Positions 1 through 6,903 of a stretch of DNA of 63,548 nucleotides are shown in pieces. The position numbers and the translations under genes are program-made. The stretch is taken from positions 1-63,548 of the forward strand of contig JAFWOP010000015.1 in NCBI GenBank assembly GCA_017545365.1. Direction: 5' to 3'. Below the pieces are notes generated by a model. It was given only the letters and a program-made list of their open reading frames with translations, searched no databases and was not told the DNA's origin. The stretch comes from Bacteroidales bacterium. GTDB lineage: Bacteria; Bacteroidota; Bacteroidia; Bacteroidales; P3. Every line of letters begins with the position of its first letter. Position 1 is the stretch's first letter.

Positions 1-12
1 CCTTTTTTTTAG

Positions 13-53
13 AAAAAGCAACAGGCCTCATCTGTATTGAAACCTGTTGCTTT
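13..53 (-). terminator. Intrinsic terminator of tnaA
   Basis: A perfect 11-bp inverted repeat (AAAGCAACAGG / CCTGTTGCTTT) with a 17-nt loop lies just after the tryptophanase stop codon. Read on the - strand it is followed by a T-rich run. The position and structure fit a Rho-independent terminator. Confidence 0.85.
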
Positions 54-80
54 ATCATAAAATGCTGTTTTCAGCTTTGA

Positions 81-1457
81 TTAGCTGAGGCGTTTGAATT
101 GGCAGGTGAAGTGGCGCATCAGTTCGGCTTCCCAGGTGATTTCAAGACCGCGTTTGATTTCGTTGCGGCGGTCGTAAACGTTCTTCAGAGCAGCGGCGAT
201 GACATCCATGTGGTTGTTGGTGTAAACGCGGCGCGGGATGCAGAGGCGGACGAAGTCGTTGCCACCGAAGCGGTTCTCGCGGGTCACGGGGTCGCGGTCG
301 GCAAGGACGTAGCCAATCTCACAGGCGCGGATACCAGCCTCAAGATAGAGCTCGCAGGTCAGGGTCTGAGCGGGGAACTCCTCTTTAGGAATCTGGGTCA
401 GAATCTTGTCGGCATCGACGAAAATGGCGTGACCACCTGCAGGACGCTGGTAGGGGATGCCGTACTCATCGAGCTTTTTGGCGAGGTACTGAACCTGCTT
501 GATGCGGGTTTCGACCATCTCGAACTCGATGTTCTCTTTCAGACCCACGGCCAGAGCATCCATGTCGCGGCCGTTCATACCGCCATAGGTGAGGAAGCCC
601 TCGAAGGGGATGCAGAAGAGCTTGGCACCTTCGTACCAGTCTTTCTTATTGGTGGCGATGAAGCCGCCCATGTTCACGAGGCCGTCCTTCTTGGCGCTCA
701 TGGTCATGCTGTCGGCATAGGAGAACATCTCGCGGGCAATCTCGCGGAGGCTCTTGTTGGCATAGCCTTCCTCGCGGGTCTTGATGAAATAGGCGTTCTC
801 GATGAAGCGGGCGCTGTCGATGTTGACGGGCACGCCATACTTGTGGCAGAGCTCGCAGGTCTCGCGGATGTTCTTCATGCTGACGGGCTGGCCGCCGACG
901 GTGTTGTTGGTGACGGTGAGAACCATGAAGGGGACATTGCCCTTGTTCTCTTGCAGCACCTTCTCCAATTTCTCAAGGCTGACATTGCCTTTGAAGGGGA
1001 CTTCGAGTTGGGTGTCGTAAGCCTCGGGGACGGTGACGTCGATAGCGAAAGCCTTGCGGCTCTCAATGTGGCCTTTGGTGGTGTCGAAGTGGGCGTTGCC
1101 GGGCACAACCATGCCGGGTTTCACCAAGTAGCTGAACAGCACGTTCTCGGCTGCACGACCCTGGTGAGTGGGAATGACATAGTCAAAACCAGTAATCTCG
1201 GTGATGGTGTCCTTCATGTGGTAGAACGAGCGGGCGCCGCCGTAGCTCTCGTCGCCCATCATCATGGCACTCCACTGACGGTCGCTCATGGCACCGGTGC
1301 CGGAGTCGGTCAGGAGGTCGATGTAGACGTAGTCGCTCTTCAGCATAAAGATGTTCTGGTGGGCTTCTTCGAGCCATTTTTCGCGCTGTTCGCGGGTGGA
1401 TTTCTTAATGGGTTCGACCATTTTGATTTTCCACGCTTCTGCAAATGGAAGTTCCAT
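81..1457 (-). CDS. tnaA: Tryptophanase (L-tryptophan indole-lyase)
   Basis: PLP-dependent beta-elimination of L-tryptophan to indole, pyruvate and ammonia in the cytoplasm. The 458-residue length is normal for the tryptophanase / tyrosine phenol-lyase family. The PLP lysine is in SAKKDG (K257) and THQGR lies at 97-101. Two positions favour tryptophanase over tyrosine phenol-lyase: Asp125 in HFDTTKGH, where the lyase has Thr, and an Ile in ACEIG, where the lyase carries its substrate-binding Arg. The start MELPFAE resembles Bacteroides homologues as I remember them. It has its own promoter and a structured leader; no tryptophan permease is adjacent. Confidence 0.93.
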   Translation of the reverse strand: MELPFAEAWKIKMVEPIKKSTREQREKWLEEAHQNIFMLKSDYVYIDLLTDSGTGAMSDRQWSAMMMGDESYGGARSFYHMKDTITEITGFDYVIPTHQGRAAENVLFSYLVKPGMVVPGNAHFDTTKGHIESRKAFAIDVTVPEAYDTQLEVPFKGNVSLEKLEKVLQENKGNVPFMVLTVTNNTVGGQPVSMKNIRETCELCHKYGVPVNIDSARFIENAYFIKTREEGYANKSLREIAREMFSYADSMTMSAKKDGLVNMGGFIATNKKDWYEGAKLFCIPFEGFLTYGGMNGRDMDALAVGLKENIEFEMVETRIKQVQYLAKKLDEYGIPYQRPAGGHAIFVDADKILTQIPKEEFPAQTLTCELYLEAGIRACEIGYVLADRDPVTRENRFGGNDFVRLCIPRRVYTNNHMDVIAAALKNVYDRRNEIKRGLEITWEAELMRHFTCQFKRLS

Positions 1458-1537
1458 AATAAATATGTTTTTTGATGATTATTTGATAAAAAATGATTGC
1501 CAAAATATGCTTTTTGCCCTCAAGACAAAAACAAAAC

Positions 1538-1567
1538 GACCACGGTGAGCAAGCTCATTCCATGGTC
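1538..1567 (-). promoter_or_regulatory. Terminator-like hairpin in the tnaA leader
   Basis: On the - strand, GACCATGG and TGAGC pair with GCTCA and CCGTGGTC with a 2-nt bulge, followed by GTTTTGTTTTTG. It looks like an intrinsic terminator about 80 nt upstream of the tnaA start. It is either the end of the upstream glycosyltransferase transcript or an attenuator of tnaA; the promoter further upstream makes the second possible. Confidence 0.55.
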
Positions 1568-1647
1568 ACAAAACAGTCATAAACATCTCTTTTCTTAATG
1601 TTTAAGAAAATACTACGAGGGTTTATGTGTGTACTGTTTGAACTCAT
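1555..1647 (-). CDS. Possible 30-codon leader peptide of tnaA
   Basis: A short open frame (MSSNSTHINP...CFVTME) begins a few bases after the predicted transcription start and ends with TGA inside the first arm of the leader hairpin. The layout is what a translation-coupled attenuator would need. Unlike E. coli TnaC it contains no Trp codon, so the resemblance is positional only. It could be a chance ORF. Confidence 0.25.
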   Translation of the reverse strand: MSSNSTHINPRSIFLNIKKRDVYDCFVTME

Positions 1648-1659
1648 ATTTTGGAAATG

Positions 1660-1667
1660 CAAAATTA
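1660..1667 (-). promoter_or_regulatory. Promoter -7 element for tnaA
   Basis: TAATTTTG on the - strand matches the Bacteroidetes -7 consensus TAnnTTTG exactly. A clear -33 TTTG is not visible upstream, where the sequence is T- and A-rich. Transcription would start near 1653, giving a leader of about 195 nt. Confidence 0.5.
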
Positions 1668-1714
1668 CGTCTTTTTTTTGAACTATGAAGAAAAAAAAGT
1701 GAATGAGACGCATT

Positions 1715-2542
1715 TTAACGTTTGGCCTTCCATTTCTCGTATTTGAAGAGGCAGCGTTCGAGGAAGCGAACTAGGCGGAAGGCCCAGGGGTGGCGGTGGA
1801 TGCGGCGCATGAGGGTGATGTCGGCTGCGAAACGGTCGTAGTCAGCCAGAACCGGGGCTGGAAGTGTCTGCTGTAAAACCTGTCGGCGCTCCTTTTGTAT
1901 CGTTTGGCGGCTGCGCTCGCCACTCTCGCTCACTCCGGTCATGTCGAAGTAGAGGGTGTCGATGTTCACACGCGAAGGCTTTACGCCCCCCAAGCCTATG
2001 GTTTTGAGCATCCAAGCCCAGTCAGAGCATATCTTCATCGTCTCGTCGAAGGGTCCGAACTGATGAAATAGGCTGCGGCGTATATAGGTGCCGTCGGGGT
2101 TGAGGGTGCTTTGGTAGAAGTCGAACAACGAGTAGTTCACACTCAGTTGGTAGTCGCGGCGGGTCTTACCGTCGGGCCATATTTTAATCATGTTGCCGTA
2201 GAGAATGTCAGGCTTCCCCTTGGCAACAAGTTTGTCGTTCATCTGCTCAATCACCTGAGGCGTAGCAAGGTAGTCGCCAGAGTTGAGAATCATCACATAT
2301 TCGCCCTGAGCCATGCCGATGCCTTTGTTCATGGCATTGTATATGCCGTTGTCCCGTTCGGAGACCCAGCGAATAAGACGTTGGTCGGCAAAGCTTTTGA
2401 TAATGTCGACACTCTCATCGGTGCTGGCTCCGTCCACCACAATATATTCTATGTCGGTGCTGGTTTGTTCCACCACGCTTTGCATGGTTTTCTTCAACCC
2501 TTGGGCGTTGTTTCGGTTGATGGTGATGATAGATAGTTTCAT
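1715..2542 (-). CDS. GT2 family glycosyltransferase (WcaA-like)
   Basis: A GT-A fold glycosyltransferase of 275 residues, probably cytoplasmic and adding a sugar to a lipid-linked glycan. It starts with the GT2 strand (LSIITINRN), then VVDGASTD at 35-42. SERDNGIYNAMNKG at 61-74 is typical of WcaA-like enzymes, and LNSGD at 86-90 stands at the DxD position. The C-terminus is basic (KYEKWKAKR), suggesting membrane association. It lies 57 nt downstream of the NodB-like gene and probably shares its transcript. Donor and acceptor cannot be read from the sequence. Confidence 0.85.
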   Translation of the reverse strand: MKLSIITINRNNAQGLKKTMQSVVEQTSTDIEYIVVDGASTDESVDIIKSFADQRLIRWVSERDNGIYNAMNKGIGMAQGEYVMILNSGDYLATPQVIEQMNDKLVAKGKPDILYGNMIKIWPDGKTRRDYQLSVNYSLFDFYQSTLNPDGTYIRRSLFHQFGPFDETMKICSDWAWMLKTIGLGGVKPSRVNIDTLYFDMTGVSESGERSRQTIQKERRQVLQQTLPAPVLADYDRFAADITLMRRIHRHPWAFRLVRFLERCLFKYEKWKAKR

Positions 2543-2599
2543 TGGTTAATATTGATAGTGTGTTAATGGAAATATGATGATAGAAGGGTTTGGTTGTCG

Positions 2600-3712
2600 T
2601 CAACGGCCGGTAATGATATGCCCCAGTTGGTCGGACGAGATAAACTCTACGTCGGGCCACCGTTTCACAATCTCCTGCAGCAACCTACGCAGCTCGGGCA
2701 AGTTGCGGTCGGTGTTTTCGGGGTGAATTGAACCGATGAAGTTGACTCGGTGGGAGCAGATGTTGGCTGCTTTGCCCCATCGGAAAGCAATCTCGATGCG
2801 ATGTAGACAATCGTCCACAAAGTCGAATTGCCGCTTGGTCGAAGGTTCGAAGAAGCAGTTACGCATCAGCCTCACAAGTCCGCTGCGGCTCTTAGAGCCT
2901 TGAAAACAGTGGCGTGCATACTTCACCGTAGTGTCGTCGTCCAAAGGAATCTTTTGGAACACGGTGCTCTGGATATATTTCACACCATGCTGCACCAGGC
3001 AGGGCTCGATTTTGGGGCTCCACTCATAGGTGGTGGCGATGAAAGACTCGGAACGGAAGCCGAATGCCCGCTCAAACATATCCAGCCCCTCAGTGAGCAG
3101 CTCTTCGTAGTAAGCAATATCTTTGTCTAGTCCCGAGTTGAAGGCCCCCATGTAATATTCTTTAATAGAAGAATCCACCCATTGGGTCAAGCCAAAGGTA
3201 CCCAGCCGGAACGCTTGCATCGTCACCGACTCGCCCCCCTGCAGCACGTGGAGCCACTTTTTTACGTTCAAATGTTCACGCCCGTGGAACTGAGGGCGTA
3301 ACACCCCTGCCGCCATCCCCTGCTGCCACATCTCCCAAGTGCCTTCGAACGAAGGGTCGCGGCGATAGGTCTCGGCAAAAGGCTCATAAAAATACTGCTG
3401 GAACCCAGAAGCTTCAATCTTTTCAAACACAGGGTTGGCGGTCAATGTGTTGGCAGTGATAATGGCGGGGTGCCCCTGGCTGTCTTTCACAGATTCCAAC
3501 ACTTCGAAAAGACGTGACATGTCCTCGCGGCTTTCCAATCGGTCGTAGCGGCAATAAGGGTCACGGTCCACACGTATGCCACGACGCAGAAATTCGTCAT
3601 ACACTTCTCGCGAAGGCATGCGAATACTCCCCCAATCGTCCGACTCAATCACAACGAGATGCCTTTTAGTGTGCCAACCAGGTATATTATAAAGTTCTTT
3701 TCTTGTCAGCAT
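2600..3712 (-). CDS. Divergent polysaccharide-deacetylase-like (NodB/GH57-type barrel) protein
   Basis: A 370-residue protein without signal peptide. VVIESDDWGS near residue 25 resembles the Asp-Asp motif at the start of NodB-type barrels. HGREHLN at 143-149 supplies candidate metal-binding His residues, and SHRVNFIGS near 325 looks like the C-terminal barrel motif. The arrangement is too divergent to name a substrate. Pairing with a GT2 gene suggests trimming or modification of a glycan. It may be a deacetylase, a glycoside hydrolase of the same fold, or an inactive relative. Confidence 0.55.
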   Translation of the reverse strand: MLTRKELYNIPGWHTKRHLVVIESDDWGSIRMPSREVYDEFLRRGIRVDRDPYCRYDRLESREDMSRLFEVLESVKDSQGHPAIITANTLTANPVFEKIEASGFQQYFYEPFAETYRRDPSFEGTWEMWQQGMAAGVLRPQFHGREHLNVKKWLHVLQGGESVTMQAFRLGTFGLTQWVDSSIKEYYMGAFNSGLDKDIAYYEELLTEGLDMFERAFGFRSESFIATTYEWSPKIEPCLVQHGVKYIQSTVFQKIPLDDDTTVKYARHCFQGSKSRSGLVRLMRNCFFEPSTKRQFDFVDDCLHRIEIAFRWGKAANICSHRVNFIGSIHPENTDRNLPELRRLLQEIVKRWPDVEFISSDQLGHIITGR

Positions 3713-3734
3713 AATGGGAACAAACCTTCAATGC

Positions 3735-3763
3735 AAAAAAAGCAGAACCTCTTGTTCTGCTTT
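3735..3763 (-). terminator. Terminator of the tRNA-Ser gene
   Basis: AAGCAGAAC and GTTCTGCTT form a 9-bp stem with a 5-nt loop, followed on the - strand by a seven-T tract. It lies directly downstream of the tRNA 3' end. Confidence 0.85.
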
Positions 3764-3779
3764 CTCAGAATTTATTCAG

Positions 3780-3867
3780 CGGAAAGGAAGGGATTCGAAC
3801 CCTTGAAGCGCTTTTAACGCTTACTCGCTTTCCAGGCGGGCCTCTTCAACCACTCGAGCACCTTTCC
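3780..3867 (-). tRNA. tRNA-Ser (anticodon GGA)
   Basis: An 88-nt class II tRNA with a long variable arm, typical of serine. The acceptor stem is GGAAAGG/CCTTTCC with discriminator G. The anticodon loop reads CT-GGA-AA between CCCGC and GCGAG arms, so it decodes UCC and UCU. The T arm contains GGTTCGAATCC. The 3' CCA is not encoded, as is common in Bacteroidetes. A promoter lies upstream and a terminator downstream, so it is probably a single-gene transcript. Confidence 0.95.
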
Positions 3868-3918
3868 GTGGATTGTTTTGATTCGATTCGGATTGTTTTC
3901 CTTCGTCGAAATCGGGTG

Positions 3919-3926
3919 CAAAAGTA
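3919..3926 (-). promoter_or_regulatory. Promoter -7 element for tRNA-Ser
   Basis: TACTTTTG on the - strand matches TAnnTTTG and lies about 50 nt before the tRNA 5' end. It is back to back with the promoter of the DPP III-like gene. Confidence 0.6.
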
Positions 3927-3956
3927 CTACTTTTTTCAGAAATAGAAAAAAAAATG

Positions 3957-3964
3957 TATATTTG
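3957..3964 (+). promoter_or_regulatory. Promoter -7 element for the DPP III-like gene
   Basis: TATATTTG is an exact TAnnTTTG match, with a T-run about 20 nt upstream at the -33 position. The predicted start leaves a leader of about 35 nt before the ATG. Confidence 0.65.
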
Positions 3965-4006
3965 CAAACAAAGATTTTTTCGACAATACAATAAATTATA
4001 TTAGAA

Positions 4007-5644
4007 ATGAAGAAATTAGCAATTACCATTATGGCCATCTCAATGCTTGCAGCGGTGGGATGCAAGAACAACAAAACGGAAGAAAAATCCGAACTTCAAC
4101 AAAAAGTTGACGAGTATGCCGAGTTCACTCTGACCACCGATTTGAGTGTTCTTTCCGAGAAAGAGAAGCAGCTGCTTCCAATTTTCATCCAGATTGCCGA
4201 CATCATGGACGATTTGTACTGGGACCAGTATTTCGGCAATGAGAACCGTGCCAGCCTGGACACCATCAGCGACCCTGCCATGAAGGAGTTCGCCATGATA
4301 CAGTATGGCGCCTGGGACCGTCTCGGTGAGGAGAAGCCCTTCATCCCTGGCTATGGCGAACGCCCTGCCGGATGCAACTTCTACCCCCTGGACATGACTG
4401 CCGAAGAGTATGACGCATTGGCCGACCCCGAGAAGAGCAGCCAATACACCGTCATCCGTCGCGACGAGAACGGTGCCCTCAAGGTGGTTCCCTACCATGT
4501 GGAATATGCCGACCGCCTGGCCAAGGCCGACAGCCTTTTCGGCCTCGCCATCGAACTGGCTGAAGACCCCGGTTTGAAGAATTACCTGATTGAACGCCGC
4601 AAAGCCCTCATGACGGATGATTATTTCGACAGCGATGTGGCATGGATGAAGATGAAAGAAAGCAAACTTGACTTCGTGGTCGGACCCATTGAGAATTACG
4701 ATGACGCCCTCTACGGAAACAAGACCTCCTACGAATCCTTCATCCTTGTCAAGGACGAGAAATGGAGCAACGACTTGGCCAAATTTGTCGGCATGCTGCC
4801 CATGCTGCAACAGGAACTGCCATGCGACCCGAAGTACAAACCCGCCATGAAGGGTGCTGCCAGCGACCTCAATGTGTATGATGTCATCTACTACGCCGGT
4901 GACTGCAATGCCGGTTCGAAGACCATCGCCATCAACCTGCCCAATGACGAGCGTATCCACAAAACCATGGGAGCTCGCCGTCTGCAACTTAAAAACGCCA
5001 TGCAGGCCAAATTCCAAACCATCCTCATGCCTATCGCCAACCTGCTTATCTGCGACGACCAGCTTGACAACGTCAATTTCGACGCCTTCTTCAGCAATGT
5101 GTGCTTCCACGAAGTGGCTCACGGCCTTGGCATTAAGAACACCGTCACCGACGGCAAGAGCATGCGCGAGGCCTTGGGTAAAGAATATAGCAAATGGGAA
5201 GAGGCCAAGGCCGACATTTGCGGTCTTTTCCTGACCACCAAACTCATCGAAATGGGCGAGATAACCAGCTGCACCAAAGAGGATGCCTTCGTCACCTTCA
5301 TCGCCGGGATTCTTCGCAGTGTCCGCTTCGGTGCCACCGAGGCCCACGGTATTGCCAATATGATGTGCTTCAACTACCTCCAGGACAACGGCGCTTTCAC
5401 CCGTAACGAAGAGGGCAAATACGTCATCGACGTGGCCAAAGCTGAGGAGGCCATGAAGAGCTGGGCCGCCCTCATCCTCCAGGTGGAAGGCGAAGGCGAC
5501 ATCAACTTTGCGGCCAAATATGCCTCAGAAAACGGCACCATCCGCCCCGACCTGAAGAAAGACCTTGAGCTAATTAGCTCGAATAACATCCCTAGGGATA
5601 TTCGCTACAACCAAGGGCTGAAAGCCCTCGGCCTTGCTGAATAA
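4007..5644 (+). CDS. Lipoprotein Zn-metallopeptidase, dipeptidyl-peptidase III (M49)-like
   Basis: A predicted lipoprotein (lipobox ending at Cys19) of 545 residues, probably in the periplasm or outer membrane. HEVAH at 368-372 is a zinc-binding HEXXH, and EEAKAD at 398-403 fits the downstream glutamate motif of the M49 family (EExRAE in classical DPP III). Classical DPP III has one extra residue in its first motif (HEXXGH), so this belongs to the short-motif branch. The expected activity is removal of dipeptides from peptide N-termini, inferred from family only. It is monocistronic: own promoter, terminator downstream. Confidence 0.75.
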   Translation: MKKLAITIMAISMLAAVGCKNNKTEEKSELQQKVDEYAEFTLTTDLSVLSEKEKQLLPIFIQIADIMDDLYWDQYFGNENRASLDTISDPAMKEFAMIQYGAWDRLGEEKPFIPGYGERPAGCNFYPLDMTAEEYDALADPEKSSQYTVIRRDENGALKVVPYHVEYADRLAKADSLFGLAIELAEDPGLKNYLIERRKALMTDDYFDSDVAWMKMKESKLDFVVGPIENYDDALYGNKTSYESFILVKDEKWSNDLAKFVGMLPMLQQELPCDPKYKPAMKGAASDLNVYDVIYYAGDCNAGSKTIAINLPNDERIHKTMGARRLQLKNAMQAKFQTILMPIANLLICDDQLDNVNFDAFFSNVCFHEVAHGLGIKNTVTDGKSMREALGKEYSKWEEAKADICGLFLTTKLIEMGEITSCTKEDAFVTFIAGILRSVRFGATEAHGIANMMCFNYLQDNGAFTRNEEGKYVIDVAKAEEAMKSWAALILQVEGEGDINFAAKYASENGTIRPDLKKDLELISSNNIPRDIRYNQGLKALGLAE

Positions 5645-5766
5645 ATCACTGAATGGTAATATGATATGGGGAATCCTAATAAAGCTGGGTTCCCCATTCC
5701 TCTTCCCTCGGAACACCAGGTACTCCGTTAAGGTCATGAACCTGGCTACGCGAGATGAATGAGCCG

Positions 5767-5806
5767 AAGGACTGGCGACACACCGTGGACCAGTCCTTTT
5801 CTTTTT
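5767..5806 (+). terminator. Terminator after the DPP III-like gene
   Basis: AAGGACTGG / CCAGTCCTT form a 9-bp stem with a 14-nt loop, followed by TTCTTTTT. A second GC-rich hairpin without T-tract (GGGGAA...TTCCCC, near 5668-5696) lies closer to the stop codon. Confidence 0.75.
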
Positions 5807-5988
5807 AGGTCACCATTGTCCTGATACGCATTCTTCTGCATTTTGTTTAGTAGTATGAAATAGACAATGAATAATTGCTGGGCAAAAAGAGATATAAAGA
5901 ATAGAGAAGAAGGGGTGGCAGTGGTAGGTCGGCGTTGGGGAATTGGCAGTTTTTTTATAAAAAGATTATATTATTCGGAGAAAAATCG

Positions 5989-5996
5989 TATATTTG
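5989..5996 (+). promoter_or_regulatory. Promoter of the polysaccharide locus
   Basis: TATATTTG exactly matches the Bacteroidetes -7 consensus and is the last such site before the UpxY-like gene. The -33 region is weak. I saw no inverted repeats tightly flanking it of the kind that make Bacteroides fragilis capsule promoters invertible, so it is probably fixed. Confidence 0.6.
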
Positions 5997-6002
5997 CATT
6001 TT

Positions 6003-6417
6003 GAGTTTAGTGTGTATTATTTACATAAAGGACACAAACTTGGTTGATTACGACACTGCTCCTGGATAGGAGCGGACGTGAAAATGGGTACAGGTTTCCC
6101 AAAATCATCCAGAAGCTCCATGCATTCGCAAAGGGGGAGAGGAGGAATTGTACCTAAATTTCAAGTCGAAACGCTCTATTGTAACGGATGACTGATTTCT
6201 GCTCACTTTTCTCAATGTCGCATCTTTCCGAGGTACAGCAACGTTATTCGAATTCAGTCGCTTCGAGGCTGTTGAAAAATCAGTCATGTATTAGCCAGTC
6301 AAAAAATGTGTGGTGGAGGCAGTGAGGTGGCGGTGTGAGGACTAGAGGATGAGGTGCGCGAACGGGTGGAGGCAGTCGGAGAGCAGTCGGGCGGTGTGTA
6401 TTAGCTATCTTGATGAA
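6003..6417 (+). promoter_or_regulatory. Long structured leader of the polysaccharide operon
   Basis: About 415 nt separate the predicted transcription start from the likely upxY start. No convincing gene lies here. It contains a perfect small hairpin (GCTCCT-GGAT-AGGAGC at 6058-6073) and a short terminal-inverted-repeat element at 6188-6287. Known UpxY proteins of Bacteroides act by preventing premature termination in exactly this kind of leader, so I infer that this is the target of the next gene. Confidence 0.5.
6188..6287 (-). repeat. Short element with ATGACTGATTT-type terminal inverted repeats, copy 1
   Basis: The ends ATGACTGATTTCT and AAAAATCAGTCAT are inverted repeats matching at 12 of 13 positions. 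About 50 bp of the right end is closely similar, in inverted orientation, to the left part of the element at 27053-27192. The interior is a degenerate version of the three-hairpin module seen in the other intergenic repeats of this window (shared string GCGACATTGAG). Confidence 0.6.
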
Positions 6418-6903
6418 ATGGAAGAGAGAAATGAGATAGTGAGATGGTATGCAGTGAAGGTTTTTTTCAACAGGATGAGTCCGTTGAGGGAACAGCTGAT
6501 ACTGGATAGGGTGAACTTCTTTGTTCCGGATGCGATAAAGTCGCTGTTGTTCATACAAGTGAGTGACAGTTATCTGGCAAGTTTTGAGAGCAGTAATTAC
6601 AGCCGGGTGTGGATTTACCGCAATTTGTTGACGGGCAAGCCGTCGGCTATCCCGGACAGAGAGATGGAGTTGTTCATCTTTGTGTGTACGGCCGGCGAGC
6701 GGGGGTTGAGTTATTTGGGAGAGGACAGGCCGGAATATCATCAAGGTGACCGGGTGAGGGTGATAGAAGGCCCGCTGAAAGGGGCAGAAGGTTATATCAA
6801 GAGAATTAAGAAAGACCGGCGGTTGGTTGTGAGTGTTCGAGGTGTTGTGGCCGTTGCAACGATGCATATACCGCCAGAATTCATAGAAACGATTACAGAA
6901 TGA
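6418..6903 (+). CDS. UpxY/NusG-family transcription antiterminator
   Basis: A 161-residue NusG-like protein. The NGN domain starts at WYAVKVFFNR and a KOW motif (GDRVRVIEGPLKGAEGYIKRI) lies near residues 110-130. UpxY proteins bind RNA polymerase and allow elongation through the leader of their own capsule operon. I chose the ATG at 6418 because NusG homology begins right after it; an upstream in-frame ATG at 6349 would add 23 residues unlike the family. The stop overlaps the next start by 4 bp (ATGA), showing translational coupling. Confidence 0.85.
   Translation: MEERNEIVRWYAVKVFFNRMSPLREQLILDRVNFFVPDAIKSLLFIQVSDSYLASFESSNYSRVWIYRNLLTGKPSAIPDREMELFIFVCTAGERGLSYLGEDRPEYHQGDRVRVIEGPLKGAEGYIKRIKKDRRLVVSVRGVVAVATMHIPPEFIETITE

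Noticed and set aside
99..1475. A 458-codon open frame on the + strand opposite tnaA
   Set aside because: It is the mirror of a highly conserved GC-rich gene, has Val/Gly/Ala/Leu-rich composition, no motifs and no promoter. It is a shadow ORF.
4040..5347. A 435-codon open frame opposite the DPP III-like gene
   Set aside because: Composition typical of antisense frames and no family features, while the + strand frame has a lipobox and zinc-binding motif.
6105..6287. A 60-codon frame on the - strand within the capsule leader
   Set aside because: It coincides with the terminal-inverted-repeat element; the reading frame is a by-product of the repeat.
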